This document shows positions 1 to 8,471 of a stretch of DNA of 64,000 nt, in pieces. Positions within the stretch are counted from its first letter, which is position 1; each line of letters opens with the position of its first letter. The notes beneath the pieces are model-generated. The model saw only the letters and a program-made list of their open reading frames with translations, was not told the origin of the DNA and did not search any database. Both the position numbers and the translations under genes were made by a program. Source of the stretch: Desulfoluna limicola (GTDB lineage Bacteria > Desulfobacterota > Desulfobacteria > Desulfobacterales > Desulfolunaceae). The stretch is from contig NZ_AP024488.1 in NCBI RefSeq assembly GCF_021654575.1, forward strand, positions 5,359,501 to 5,423,500, in the 5' to 3' direction.

Positions 1-302
1 GCGAAAAAGGCGATCTCCACCTTGTTCTCCAGCAGGTCGTCCATCTCCACGTGAAGAGCCCCGGCAAAAAGGAGAAAGGAGAGCATCCCTACCATCAGGG
101 TGGTGTTGAAATCGATGCCGGCGATGAGTTTCGTTACCCCAGGGTCCAGGCCGAAAGGCGCCAGGGCAATAAGCCCCAAGGACATCAACATGGCAATCAT
201 CATGATGCCGATGGTGGCGGGAAGTTTGATGAACCGGTAGTTGATGAAACTGAAAAGAGCAGCAAGCGTAATTAAAACGGCAATGGCATTAAATAGGTGC
301 AT
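1..302 (-). CDS. Na+/H+ antiporter, N-terminal part (cut by window edge)
   Basis: The first 100 residues of a membrane protein are visible, starting MHLFNAIAVL from an ATG at 302. Hydrophobic segments at about residues 3-19, 25-45 and 62-82 are followed by the turn LHVEMDDLLENK. This pattern (short helix, IKLPATIGIM, FNTTLMVGMLSFLLFAGALHV) is that of CPA1/NhaP-type monovalent cation:proton antiporters, which exchange Na+ or K+ for protons across the inner membrane. The rest of the gene lies to the left of the window, so the ion-binding residues cannot be seen. A GGACC run upstream of the ATG is a weak ribosome binding site. The gene is followed upstream by a tandem repeat array. Family level is fairly sure; substrate is inference. 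Confidence 0.75.
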   Translation of the reverse strand, partial: MHLFNAIAVLITLAALFSFINYRFIKLPATIGIMMIAMLMSLGLIALAPFGLDPGVTKLIAGIDFNTTLMVGMLSFLLFAGALHVEMDDLLENKVEIAFF

Positions 303-385
303 GGTGAGGTCCTGGTGCTAAGTAGATGGAAAGCTATGATTAAATCCGGTTTCAAAAGCGTGCCTCCGGTGGCGAGGTGGGGGCA

Positions 386-1187
386 CCTCGAAACCCGGTG
401 GCGAATGCGACCCGTTCGTTGCCGTGCAACGGGTCGCGCGTACGCATTCGCGTTGTATGCAAGGGTGTGCAGTGTGCGTGGCAAGCGCGTGAGTTATGGG
501 TGCTTCGGTTCCATACCATCGGTTGACTATAACCGGGATGTCTTCGGTGACAAGGGGGGCAAAAACACCTCGAAACCCGGTGGCGAATACGACCCGTTCA
601 TTGCCGTGCAACGGGCCGCGCGTACGCATTCGCGTTGTATGCAAGGGTGTGCAGTGTGCGTGGCAAGCGCGTGAGTTATGGGTGCTTCGGTTCCATACCA
701 TCGGTTGACTATAACCGGGATGCCTTCGGTGACAAGGGGGGCAAAAACACCTCGAAACCCGGTGGCGAATGCGACCCGTTCGTTGCCGTGCAACGGGCCG
801 CGCGAACGCATTCGCGTTGTATGCAAGGGTGTGCAGTGTGCATGGCAAGCGCCTGAGTTATGGGTGCTTCGGTTCCATACCATCGGTTGACTATAACCGG
901 GATATCTTCGGTGACAAGGGGGGCAAAAACACCCCGAAACCCGGTGGCGAATGCGACCCGTTCGTTGCCGTGCAACGGGCCGCGCGAACGCATTCGCGTT
1001 GTGTGTAAGGGTGTGCAGTGTGCGTGGCAAGCGCGTGAGTTATGGGTGCTTCGGTTCCATACCATCGGTTGACTATAACCGGGATATCTTCGGTGACAAG
1101 GGGTGCAAAAACACCCCGAAACCCGGTGGCGAATACGACCCGGTCGTTGCCGTGCAACGGGCCGCGCGTACGCATTCGCGCGATGTG
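386..1187. repeat. 182-bp tandem repeat array, about 4.4 copies
   Basis: Identical landmarks (the CTCGAAACCCGG or CCCGAAACCCGG junction) recur at 386, 568, 750, 932 and 1114, an exact 182-bp period with only scattered substitutions; the last copy stops after about 74 bp. Each copy holds nested inverted repeats: GCGAATGCG with CGCATTCGC, enclosing CCCGTT with AACGGG. The period is not a multiple of three, so the open frames crossing it change reading frame between copies and are not believable genes. The left edge carries GCCTCCGGTGGCGAGGTGG (362 onward), the start of the interspersed repeat family seen across the window, so the array looks like local amplification of one such element. Confidence 0.95.
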
Positions 1188-1206
1188 TGACGTCAATCCT
1201 TGTCCA

Positions 1207-1407
1207 TCACAGGTGCGGTAGCTGCTGGTACCTGAACGCCAACATATAAGCTGCTTTTTCCGGTGAAATTCCGACGGTGAGGGCGGCGAAATCGCTTAGG
1301 CTAACGTAGACGGTTTCTTGGATGTTTTCAAGGGGCGCCTGTGCAGCCTGTCTCACACGTTTGACAGCAACGTCAGACGATACAGGTGGGGGGGTGAGAT
1401 ACACCAC
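1207..1407 (-). CDS. Small hypothetical protein (66 aa), doubtful
   Basis: An open frame of 66 codons runs on the minus strand between the tandem array and an interspersed repeat. The product is a soluble, mildly amphipathic polypeptide; the middle (ENIQETVYVSLSDFAALTVG) could form a helix. It does not match a family I recognise, and no convincing ribosome binding site precedes the start. It may be a remnant or a real small gene; it is listed because it fills the only non-repeat sequence between the array and the next gene. Confidence 0.3.
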   Translation of the reverse strand: MVYLTPPPVSSDVAVKRVRQAAQAPLENIQETVYVSLSDFAALTVGISPEKAAYMLAFRYQQLPHL

Positions 1408-1508
1408 GGACGAAGTCCGTCAGTGCATGTGATCAGGCCGAGGAACGAGGACTGGGAGCATTCGCCAACCTGGGGTCCAGGGGATATATCCCCTGGCTGT
1501 CGGAGGCG
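1407..1508 (+). repeat. Interspersed repeat, type B
   Basis: The element shows the type B order: hairpin CGGACGAAGTCCG, a CGAGGAACGAGG core, GGAGCATTCGC, then the hairpin CCAGGGGATATATCCCCTGG and a degenerate end TGTCGGAGGC. It ends 15 bp from the stop codon of the HD-domain gene at 1523. Confidence 0.8.
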
Positions 1509-1522
1509 GGCTTTTTTGCCTT

Positions 1523-2056
1523 TTACGCCGATTGTTCTTCTTTGAGGTGAATGCCCCATTCGGAGGAGAGGAGATCGGGTAGGTGGCCGGAAAGGCTTCT
1601 CTCACTGGCCCACTCCATGACTTCGCTGTCCCGTGCCGCACCGGTGCAGAGAAGGCCTAAGGCGGGGCGGATGCCGGCACGACCAAGGTCGAGGCGATCG
1701 GAGTCCCAGCACACCCTGACGGTGAGGTCGCCGGTGATGAGGCCATCAGTGTGGGTTTCGCAGGCGAGGGTGAGAAGGGCCAGTTGCCGGTCCGTTAAGG
1801 TCAGGAGACCTTCTTTGTGAAATTGGCGTGCCAGTTCTGCCCCTCGGGCGCCGTGGTCAGGATCGAAGGCTTCGTTTTGTCTCCCCGCGTCGTGGAAGAC
1901 GGAAAAGAGCTCCACAACGGTGAGGTCAGCGTCGGTGCGTTTTGCCAGCAGACGTCCGTTCTCTAACACTCGGGCCCAGTGGGAGAGACCATGGCGGCCC
2001 TCCAGAGGTTGGGCATACTGGTCAACGATGGCCTCGATTATCGATTTTGGGATCAC
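1523..2056 (-). CDS. HD-domain phosphohydrolase-like protein
   Basis: A 177-residue soluble protein with the HD-superfamily pattern: a histidine in RHGLSHWARV near residue 24, the HD pair in VFHDAGRQNEAFDPDHGARGAELA, and a later aspartate in CWDSDRLDLGR. HD proteins are metal-dependent phosphohydrolases acting on nucleotides or other phosphoesters; the substrate cannot be deduced. I chose the GTG at 2056 because AGGTGA lies five bases upstream; a second GTG at 2065 is possible. The open frame continues far upstream, antisense to trpB, but that stretch has no start signal and is a shadow. Confidence 0.75.
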   Translation of the reverse strand: MIPKSIIEAIVDQYAQPLEGRHGLSHWARVLENGRLLAKRTDADLTVVELFSVFHDAGRQNEAFDPDHGARGAELARQFHKEGLLTLTDRQLALLTLACETHTDGLITGDLTVRVCWDSDRLDLGRAGIRPALGLLCTGAARDSEVMEWASERSLSGHLPDLLSSEWGIHLKEEQSA

Positions 2057-2404
2057 GGAAATCACCTGCAAAATTGAGAAATTTAAAGAAAGTGTACTAT
2101 AGGTTTCTTTTGGGTGTGTTGGCAAGTGAATTGGCGGTTTTTGCAGCGGAAATGGACAATTAATCATTTCTAAAAAAGAACGTGTACTTAACATCTGCCC
2201 TGCGTACCTTGTGCGATGAAGGTGCGCCTGAATGGCAGGGGATTCGGAGATTGTTACCGTCTGGCTTTTTCCATGGGCATGAAAAAAGGGTTGCAAAAGC
2301 TTTTGAGTTGAGGCATGTTTCTGCTTGTAGAAACAACAGGGTGGCCGGACCGGTAAGGGCAGGCCTACAGATATGACAGACGATTCAGACGCAGGAGAGT
2401 AGAT
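2057..2404. other. trpB leader region
   Basis: This 348-bp gap separates the divergent HD gene and trpB. It includes a perfect hairpin GTTTCT-N6-AGAAAC at 2317-2334 and a GGAGAG ribosome binding site at about 2394-2399. No Trp-rich leader peptide was found, so trp attenuation of the usual type is not supported. Confidence 0.5.
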
Positions 2405-3622
2405 ATGACCACCGACATCCGCAGCCTCGAAATGCCCAACGCCGAAGGTTACTTTGGAGACTATGGCGGCAGCTTTGTTCCGCCCGAACTTCAGACCATC
2501 CTTGACGAAATTACCGTTGCCTACAACGAGATCAAAGAAGACCCCGAGTTCATCAACGAGCTGACCATGCTCATGAAGGACTTCGTGGGGCGTCCCAGCT
2601 CGCTGTTCCATTGCAAAAACCTCTCGGCGAAGATCGGGGGCGCTCAGATCTACCTCAAGCGGGAAGACCTCAACCACACCGGTGCCCACAAAATCAACCA
2701 CTGCCTCGGTGAGGCCCTCCTGGCCAAGAAAATGGGCAAGAAGAAGCTTATCGCTGAAACCGGTGCCGGGCAGCATGGCGTGGCCCTGGCCACCGCAGCC
2801 GTCCTGGTGGGCCTGGAGTGTGATATTTACATGGGTGTTATCGATATCGAAAAAGAGAAACCCAACGTCACCCGCATGCGCATCCTGGGCGCCAATGTGA
2901 TTCCGGTTACCCGTGGCACGCAAACCCTTAAGGATGCCGTGGATGCTGCATTCGAAGCCTACCTTGAAGATCCGGTAACCCAGCTTTACGCCATCGGCTC
3001 TGTGGTCGGTCCCCACCCCTTTCCCATGATGGTCCGAGACTTTCAGAAGATCATCGGCATCGAAGCACGTGCCCAGTTCCAGGAGAAAAACGGAAAACTG
3101 CCGGATCACCTTGTGGCCTGTGTGGGCGGCGGTTCAAACGCCATGGGGCTTTTCACCGCCTTCCTTGAAGACAAGGCTGTGAAGATCCACGGTGTGGAGC
3201 CTTCGGGCGTGGGGCTTGAGGACGGCAAGCATGCCGCCACACTCACACTGGGTCAGCCCGGGACCCTGCACGGCTTCAAATCCTACCTTCTTCAGGATGA
3301 CGCCGGTGAGCCCCTTCCCGTTTATTCTGTGGCCAGCGGCCTCGACTACCCCGGTGTTGGTCCCCAGCACAGCTTGTTGAAGGACATCAAGCGTGTCAAC
3401 TACGTCACCGCTGGAGACGAAGAGACCATCGACGCCTTGTTTGAACTCTCCAGAACGGAAGGGATCATTCCCGCCATCGAAAGTGCCCACGCCGTGGCCT
3501 ACGCCATGGTCCTGGCCAAGGATCTTCCCAAGGAAGAGACCATCCTCGTCAACCTCTCCGGTCGTGGCGATAAAGACATCGATTTTGTGGTGGAGAACTA
3601 CGGGAAGAAGTTCGGGGTTTAG
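2405..3622 (+). CDS. trpB: Tryptophan synthase beta chain
   Basis: The 405-residue protein is full length for TrpB, which joins indole and L-serine to make L-tryptophan using pyridoxal phosphate. The PLP lysine is in HTGAHKINH (around residue 98), the catalytic glutamate in AETGAGQHG, and the phosphate-binding loop in VGGGSNAMG. The C-terminal SGRGDKD is also typical. The start has a GGAGAG site six bases upstream. There is no trpA or other trp gene beside it, unlike the usual trpBA pair; a strong terminator follows within 100 bp, so it is a single-gene unit. It may be a second TrpB copy used for indole salvage or may pair with a TrpA encoded elsewhere. Confidence 0.95.
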   Translation: MTTDIRSLEMPNAEGYFGDYGGSFVPPELQTILDEITVAYNEIKEDPEFINELTMLMKDFVGRPSSLFHCKNLSAKIGGAQIYLKREDLNHTGAHKINHCLGEALLAKKMGKKKLIAETGAGQHGVALATAAVLVGLECDIYMGVIDIEKEKPNVTRMRILGANVIPVTRGTQTLKDAVDAAFEAYLEDPVTQLYAIGSVVGPHPFPMMVRDFQKIIGIEARAQFQEKNGKLPDHLVACVGGGSNAMGLFTAFLEDKAVKIHGVEPSGVGLEDGKHAATLTLGQPGTLHGFKSYLLQDDAGEPLPVYSVASGLDYPGVGPQHSLLKDIKRVNYVTAGDEETIDALFELSRTEGIIPAIESAHAVAYAMVLAKDLPKEETILVNLSGRGDKDIDFVVENYGKKFGV

Positions 3623-3718
3623 ATTCAGCGACGCTTGAAAGAAGGCCTTCGGTGGGCAGGGGATGCCCCCCACCTCCGGAGGCTCTTTTCATCTGAATGG
3701 ATTTTGCCTGATTCAATA

Positions 3719-3752
3719 AAAAAGGCCGCCCAATGGGGGTGGCCTTTTTTTT
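3719..3752 (+). terminator. Rho-independent terminator after trpB
   Basis: AAAGGCC pairs with GGCCTTT around a GC-rich loop, followed by eight T residues. It closes the trpB transcript. Confidence 0.9.
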
Positions 3753-3848
3753 GTTTCACTATGTGTCACTGTTCAGCTCAAATTTGCCACCGGCGGCCCT
3801 GTCTGAGGGGGCACGCTTTGACGCCGGGGGCCGTTGTTTGCAAGCAGA

Positions 3849-4820
3849 TCAGTTGAAGACACCCATGGCAATCCAGGTGTTGTAGCCGATATAGGCGGCG
3901 ATGAGGGCAGCGCCTTCAAAGCGGTTGATGCGGCCTCTTCCCCGGAACCCGTACCCAATGACAAAGAGAGAGAGTGTGAGGGCTCCCATGGTGAGGGCAT
4001 CCCGGGTGAGAACCTCCCGTCCCACGTCCAGGGGGTGGATGGCCCCAGCAATGCCGACCACGGCAAGGGTGTTGAAGAGGTTGGAGCCGATGACATTGCC
4101 CAGGGCGATGTCATGTTCGCCTTTGCGGGTGGCTATAATGGATGAGGCGAGCTCGGGAAGAGATGTCCCCACGGCCACGATGGTGAGACCGATGACTAGA
4201 TCGTTCACGCCAAAGGACTGGGCCAGTTCAACGGCACCCCAGACCAGGGTACGGGAGGCGATAATGAGAAAGACGAGCCCCGAGAAAAGCCTGGTCAGGG
4301 CTTTGGAAATGGGCTGGCCGTCGGAGGGCATCTCGTGGGCCATCTCCTGGCCGAGGGTGTCTCCCCGGTGCAGGAGGCCCTGGCGGATGGTCCAGGCCAT
4401 GAGCCCTCCGAAGATGGCAAGGAGGAACCAAGCATCCATTTGGCTGATGTGTCCATCGGCGATCTGAAAGGCGGATAACCCCGTAATGACGGTCAGCAGC
4501 GGAAGCTCCTTGCGCAGCACCTGGGATTGGACGGTGATGGGGGCAATGAGCGCTGTGAGTCCTAAGATCAAGGCGATGTTGGTGATGTTTGAGCCGTAGG
4601 CATTGCCAAGGGCGAGGCCCGGATTGCCTTGGGTGGCGGCAAGGGCGGAGACAACCATTTCTGGTGCCGAGGTGCCGAAACCCAGGATGACCATGCCGAT
4701 GAGCAGGGGGGGCATCCCGAAATGCCGTGCGGTGGCGGCGGCTCCGTCCACAAAACGATCCGCGCTCCAGACGAGAAGGGCCAGGCCGGAAATGACAGCG
4801 AGAAGAGCAAGGGGTATCAA
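3849..4820 (-). CDS. Calcium/sodium antiporter, CaCA family (YrbG-like)
   Basis: This 323-residue inner-membrane protein has the two inverted alpha-repeats of the Ca2+:cation antiporter family. The first repeat carries GFGTSAPEMVVS and GNAYGSNITNIALILG; the second carries AVGTSLPELASS and GNVIGSNLFNTLAVVG. The acidic residues of the two GTSxPE motifs bind the cation. About ten hydrophobic segments are visible, with a hydrophilic loop near residues 150-172. Family members exchange Ca2+ for Na+ (or K+). The start is a TTG at 4820, the first usable codon of the frame, with AAGG upstream; a non-ATG start is therefore inferred. It is transcribed towards trpB and appears monocistronic. Confidence 0.92.
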   Translation of the reverse strand: MIPLALLAVISGLALLVWSADRFVDGAAATARHFGMPPLLIGMVILGFGTSAPEMVVSALAATQGNPGLALGNAYGSNITNIALILGLTALIAPITVQSQVLRKELPLLTVITGLSAFQIADGHISQMDAWFLLAIFGGLMAWTIRQGLLHRGDTLGQEMAHEMPSDGQPISKALTRLFSGLVFLIIASRTLVWGAVELAQSFGVNDLVIGLTIVAVGTSLPELASSIIATRKGEHDIALGNVIGSNLFNTLAVVGIAGAIHPLDVGREVLTRDALTMGALTLSLFVIGYGFRGRGRINRFEGAALIAAYIGYNTWIAMGVFN

Positions 4821-4991
4821 GTCTATTAAACCTTGTTGTTTCGATGAATTGTTGATTTTTGTTGCCTGGGGGCCGCTGGGTTGGCATACGTCTCAGGCCT
4901 CAATATTATTCGTTCCAGCGTAGCATAAAGAGACGTGCATGCATATGATTAGGGCTGCTTTTCATTTCAAGATATACCAAGGGGACGATGG

Positions 4992-5930
4992 ATGACGCAA
5001 TTATTGATTCTGGCGCGGGACGCCGATGTGTATGCGCCTCTGGTGGAGGGGGCTGACATACCTGACCTTACCATTCATGCCTGCAATGCGGTGGCGAAAG
5101 CGCAGGCGGTGGTGGCTGAGTGCGAGGTGATTCTCGGGCAACCGGACATGGTGGCACCGGTGCTTTCGCATGCGAAGAAGCTCAGCTGGGTGCAGTCGAC
5201 CTTTGCAGGGGTGGATGCGTTGTGCCGAAAGGGCCTCCGGAGGGATTACCTTCTCACCGGGGTGAAGGGGATCTTCGGGCCCCTCATGAGCGAGTACGTC
5301 TTCGGCTATATTCTGGCCATGGAGCGCAGGATGTTTGCCGTGCGGGCGAATCAGGAAGGGAAGGTGTGGGCGCCCCTTTCTTACCGGAGCATCCGCGGGC
5401 TGACCCTGGGGGTGTGCGGCTTGGGGTCCATCGGAGAGCATGTGGCCTGGACAGGAGGCCATTTCGGCATGCGGGTGATCGGGTATCGCCGCAGCGGAGG
5501 CCACTGCGATGGGGTGGACCGGGTTTTTTCAGGGGATGACCTGACCCTTTTTCTTGGGCAATGTGACTATGTGGTGAGTGTTCTCCCCGCCACAGGCGCC
5601 ACCCGCCACCTGTTTGATGCCGAGGCCTTTGCTGCCATGAAACCCTCTGCTGTCTTTATGAACGTAGGCCGGGGAATCACGGTGTCCGAAAAAGACCTTA
5701 TTGATGCCCTTCACCGGCAAGAGATCGCCGGGGCGGTGCTGGATGTCTTTGAAGAGGAGCCCCTGGGCAGCGGGAGTCCCCTGTGGGGGATGGAGAATGT
5801 CATCATCACCCCGCATATCTCAGCTTTCAGTTTTCCCGAAGAAATCGTCGGGATATTCTGCCGAAATTTGGCTGCTTTCAGGCAAGGGCAGAGGTTGGCG
5901 TCTGTCGTGAATTTTGACGAGGGTTATTAA
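4992..5930 (+). CDS. D-2-hydroxyacid dehydrogenase
   Basis: The 312-residue protein has the NAD(P)-binding fold of D-isomer 2-hydroxyacid dehydrogenases: GLGSIGEHVAW (about residues 142-152), then the catalytic triad as arginine in NVGRGITV, glutamate in DVFEEEPL and histidine in TPHISAFSFP. Family members reduce 2-oxoacids such as glyoxylate, hydroxypyruvate or phenylpyruvate to D-2-hydroxyacids. The shortened N-terminal catalytic domain and the WVQSTFAGVD segment place it nearer the GhrA-like group than serine-pathway SerA. AAGGGGA lies ahead of the ATG. It stands alone, with no neighbouring pathway gene to fix the substrate. Confidence 0.9.
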   Translation: MTQLLILARDADVYAPLVEGADIPDLTIHACNAVAKAQAVVAECEVILGQPDMVAPVLSHAKKLSWVQSTFAGVDALCRKGLRRDYLLTGVKGIFGPLMSEYVFGYILAMERRMFAVRANQEGKVWAPLSYRSIRGLTLGVCGLGSIGEHVAWTGGHFGMRVIGYRRSGGHCDGVDRVFSGDDLTLFLGQCDYVVSVLPATGATRHLFDAEAFAAMKPSAVFMNVGRGITVSEKDLIDALHRQEIAGAVLDVFEEEPLGSGSPLWGMENVIITPHISAFSFPEEIVGIFCRNLAAFRQGQRLASVVNFDEGY

Positions 5931-6320
5931 GCATGTCGCCCCACGGTGTTTTTCTTGGGTTTGGTCTTTAAAATTCGCGAATTTTTGAAGGGCGAGCCTA
6001 TGTCAGTGCGGTGGTTTTGGCCTTGTTTTTTTGGCGCTTCCCAGTTATAACTGATTGAAAATAAATCCACAGTTTTTCATGCAACAACTCCTCCTGAGCT
6101 CATTGAATCAACGTATACCCCTCTCCCCTGATTCTTTTCTTTTTCTGTCGGTAAAAAAGAGAACGAAACGTGCGCTGGAACTTTTTTTGCCGGTGTTGTT
6201 TCTTTTTTTGCACGTGGAAGCGTCTCTGTCTCTCTTTGCAAGGGCAGATTCCTTTGAACTGTTAAAAAACCGGTGCTCGATGGTTTTAATGAAAGGGGCA
6301 TCGCTCTGATGGATAGATGA
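5931..6320. other. Intergenic stretch, nothing recognised
   Basis: The 390 bp contain several pyrimidine-rich runs and open frames on both strands, but no family similarity, ribosome binding site or repeat element that I recognise. Confidence 0.5.
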
Positions 6321-6614
6321 ATGATGATAAACGATAACAAGGGGAGTGATGAGTTTCGTTGTGTGAAATGCAAGCGTCTTTTGTTCAGGGTTGGTTTTGA
6401 TCATGGAGGAACCCTCAGCGGGTCAGGCGCACCACCCCCTGCCCCTGAGAGGCAGGCGTGTGAATTTTGCAAGAGGACCATTGACTGTGTTGAGTGCGAT
6501 CACCACTGCTTCAAGGCCTGGTGCCGGGAAAGGATCCGGACCGTTGAAATCAAGTGCCCGAAGTGCAAGAAAATATCCAGGTTTTTCCTGGCACCAGCGC
6601 TTCCGTCTGGTTGA
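6321..6614 (+). CDS. Com-like zinc-ribbon protein with an inserted Cys/His-rich segment
   Basis: The 97-residue product opens with FRCVKCKRLLFRVG and closes with VEIKCPKCKKISRF. These two CxxC knuckles are the halves of the small zinc ribbon found in phage Mu Com-type proteins, where Com is an RNA-binding translational activator. In ordinary Com-like proteins the halves are separated by only about ten residues. Here roughly 55 residues intervene, including ACEFCKRTIDCVECDHHC and a second cysteine at AWC, which could form an extra metal site. No phage genes are nearby. The start at 6321 has no clear ribosome binding site (6324 is an alternative). A terminator follows at 6669. Zinc binding is a safe inference; function is unknown. 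Confidence 0.6.
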   Translation: MMINDNKGSDEFRCVKCKRLLFRVGFDHGGTLSGSGAPPPAPERQACEFCKRTIDCVECDHHCFKAWCRERIRTVEIKCPKCKKISRFFLAPALPSG

Positions 6615-6668
6615 TGTGTATAACGTCATGAGCGTTTAAAACGCCTGAAAAGAGACCAGAGCTTATCT

Positions 6669-6712
6669 AAAGCCGACATGCAGCCCCACGGGCAGTACGT
6701 CGGCTTTTTTTG
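6669..6712 (+). terminator. Rho-independent terminator
   Basis: AAAGCCGAC pairs with GTCGGCTTT, followed by a run of T. It ends the transcript of the zinc-ribbon gene. Confidence 0.9.
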
Positions 6713-6853
6713 TGTGGGATGGGGGCCGGGTTGCGTTGCGTCTCCGGAACCGTGGCATGTCGGAGACCATTTTTTCGGGGCAGGCGGTAAAACCGAGGAG
6801 GCCCTTTATGGCGGGCCGTATCGGTTTGTTATGGCGGCAAGGGCTTGAAAGGC

Positions 6854-6881
6854 CCAGGCCCGATGGGTGAATCGGGCCTGG
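6854..6881. promoter_or_regulatory. Perfect inverted repeat upstream of the cytochrome gene
   Basis: CCAGGCCCGAT and ATCGGGCCTGG form an 11-bp perfect stem with a 6-base loop, 31 bp before the ATG at 6913. There is no T-run after it, so it is not a standard terminator. It could be an operator or a structured 5' leader. Confidence 0.55.
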
Positions 6882-6912
6882 TTGGCAAAAACTCAGCTAC
6901 CGGGAGAAAAAA

Positions 6913-7896
6913 ATGATGAAACAAAAAAGGTTGTGTCTGTCTGTGTTTTCAGCGTTGTGGCTGCTGGGCGTTACAGGGGGATCGGCAAGTGGGCTGCCGC
7001 ATGGTTTGTTCTTTGAAACGGTTGAAACAAAGGCAGCTGTTTTGAGACCGGTTATCCCCCATGGGGGGGGGAGCGATTCAACACCCGTTGTTAACAAAAC
7101 GATGGATCGGGGCGAAGGTTACAAAGAGTTGTTGGTGGCGTCTTCAGGGGGGGGCACAGCCTCGGTTGACTCCTCCGGCGCGCGATGGGGGCAGGGCCGT
7201 GGTTACGGGGGGGGACGTTCAACTTCAGGAACCATGGGCCGGCGCAAGACGGCCGCAGCCATGGAACAGAAAGCCCCATTCCCGCTGATTGTTGTGGATG
7301 AGGAGTTGGAGGCGTTTTTAGGTGGGTTTGTCAACAGCGATTGCCGAAGTTGCCATTACGATAATGTGGTCCCCAGGGATCGGTTTGTACCCATAGGGGA
7401 CAGGGCGCTGTGCGAAAGCAAGGGGGGCGTTTGGAAGGCCAATGTCAGGGCCTATTACCCTTATGAGGGGTACCCTTATATGACGGGAGACCCCCTGCCT
7501 TACGATGCCGGTGGGAATTTGATGCTTGACTGGGTGGAGAGCAACAGGACCCCTTGCGTCAAATTTGAGGCGGGCAGGGGCATGTACCCCAAGGATTGGC
7601 GGCAAACCGATGACAATGCGTACTACGCGTTGCCGGAACGGTTGCCTGGATGGCACTCTGAAACGATGGCATGCACCGAATGTCACCTGGCTTTTGGCAC
7701 CAAGGATCTGGATGGCGACTCTGTCCCGGATCGATACGACATGTGCCCTGGAACGAACATGGTGAAGCCTGGTGTGGAGGTGGACCTGAACCCGGAAAGT
7801 CCGACCTATGGGTGCGCTGTGGATCAGGAGCCGGGTGACGGGGGCAGCGACGAGCATGAAACGGCCCGTTCCGGGTATGGGAAGAGGGGGCACTGA
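6913..7896 (+). CDS. Secreted dihaem c-type cytochrome with calcium-binding-like repeat
   Basis: The 327-residue precursor has a signal peptide (KRLCLSVFSALWLLGVTGGSASG) and two haem c attachment motifs, CRSCH at 144-148 and CTECH at 254-258. After the second haem comes DLDGDSVPDRYDMCPGT, a thrombospondin type 3-like Asp-rich motif that usually binds calcium in exported proteins. Residues 60-120 are Gly/Ser-rich and of low complexity, likely a flexible linker. GGGAG lies six bases before the ATG pair. The next gene, 575 bp on, encodes a membrane octahaem cytochrome, so this protein is probably an exported electron-transfer partner. I cannot match it to a named cytochrome family. Confidence 0.8.
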   Translation: MMKQKRLCLSVFSALWLLGVTGGSASGLPHGLFFETVETKAAVLRPVIPHGGGSDSTPVVNKTMDRGEGYKELLVASSGGGTASVDSSGARWGQGRGYGGGRSTSGTMGRRKTAAAMEQKAPFPLIVVDEELEAFLGGFVNSDCRSCHYDNVVPRDRFVPIGDRALCESKGGVWKANVRAYYPYEGYPYMTGDPLPYDAGGNLMLDWVESNRTPCVKFEAGRGMYPKDWRQTDDNAYYALPERLPGWHSETMACTECHLAFGTKDLDGDSVPDRYDMCPGTNMVKPGVEVDLNPESPTYGCAVDQEPGDGGSDEHETARSGYGKRGH

Positions 7897-8471
7897 CCGT
7901 CTGGCTGTAACGATTAATTCGGCGGTTAAATGCATAAACGTCGAGGGGAAGTCTCACCCCGACAATTTTGACATCTCTTTCACCGCTGGCTTGTATCTTT
8001 GGTTGCCGGGTTGATCGTCAGCTCGAAAAAGCGGCGTCCGGCGGCAAGGGCACAAAGCCACATAGAAAAAATACCTTGAACGCAGGTGGCGGATGCGATT
8101 TGACCCGCGTTCCTCGGGTCATATGGCATCCGCCTTTAAAACGTAATTCTTACAGGGACACGTTGTAAGCCCTGTTTCTTAAACCCAGCTCAGAAAAAAT
8201 TGGCGCAAGGTTGGCCTCCGGAGGCACACACTCAATCGTTATGTTTATTCCTGGGGTGCCCTGAATGGCATCAGCGTACGTGCGCTAACGCCTGGACTGT
8301 GCGGGTTGCGCCCCCTTGTTTTTTTGGGGGGGCTGAGAGGGCTGGTGGTGCGTTTAGGCGGTTTTTTCTGACATGAACGCCATCGTTGTCGCAAAACAAG
8401 ATGATGAATGGCGACCGTGTAGAGGGCCCTGGGCGGCATCGCCGCCGAGTGACCCTCGTATGGGGGAACCA
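7897..8471. other. Spacer between two cytochrome genes
   Basis: The 575 bp hold one repeat fragment (8088-8134) and no credible gene. A GGCCTCCGGAGGC palindrome lies at about 8213-8225. No terminator with a T-run was seen after the upstream gene, so co-transcription with the downstream cytochrome is possible but unproven. Confidence 0.5.
8088..8134. repeat. Interspersed repeat fragment, type C
   Basis: GGCGGATGC and GCATCCGCC enclose GATTTGACCCG and CGGGTC, the core of type C elements found elsewhere in the window, here without the terminal CCGCCGGAGGC end. Confidence 0.7.

Noticed and set aside
386-1187. CRISPR array
   Set aside because: Units are 182 bp, directly tandem, without short repeats alternating with unique spacers, and no cas genes are near.
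297-1196. Several open frames of 60-176 codons on both strands in the 182-bp array
   Set aside because: The period is not divisible by three, so the same DNA is read in changing frames, and no family similarity or ribosome sites appear. They are by-products of the repeat.
2066-3109. Upstream extension of the HD-domain gene antisense to trpB
   Set aside because: It lies opposite the well-supported trpB, lacks a start signal, and the HD domain is complete from the GTG at 2056.
6721-6912. GEMM-type cyclic dinucleotide riboswitch before the cytochrome gene, suggested by GCCGGGTTGC
   Set aside because: The other conserved blocks of the GEMM fold, such as GCAAAGCC, are missing upstream; only the short 3'-like block is present.
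8041-8100. GEMM riboswitch suggested by GGGCACAAAGCCAC
   Set aside because: The matching upstream and downstream stems are absent and the block order is wrong; the segment overlaps a type C repeat.
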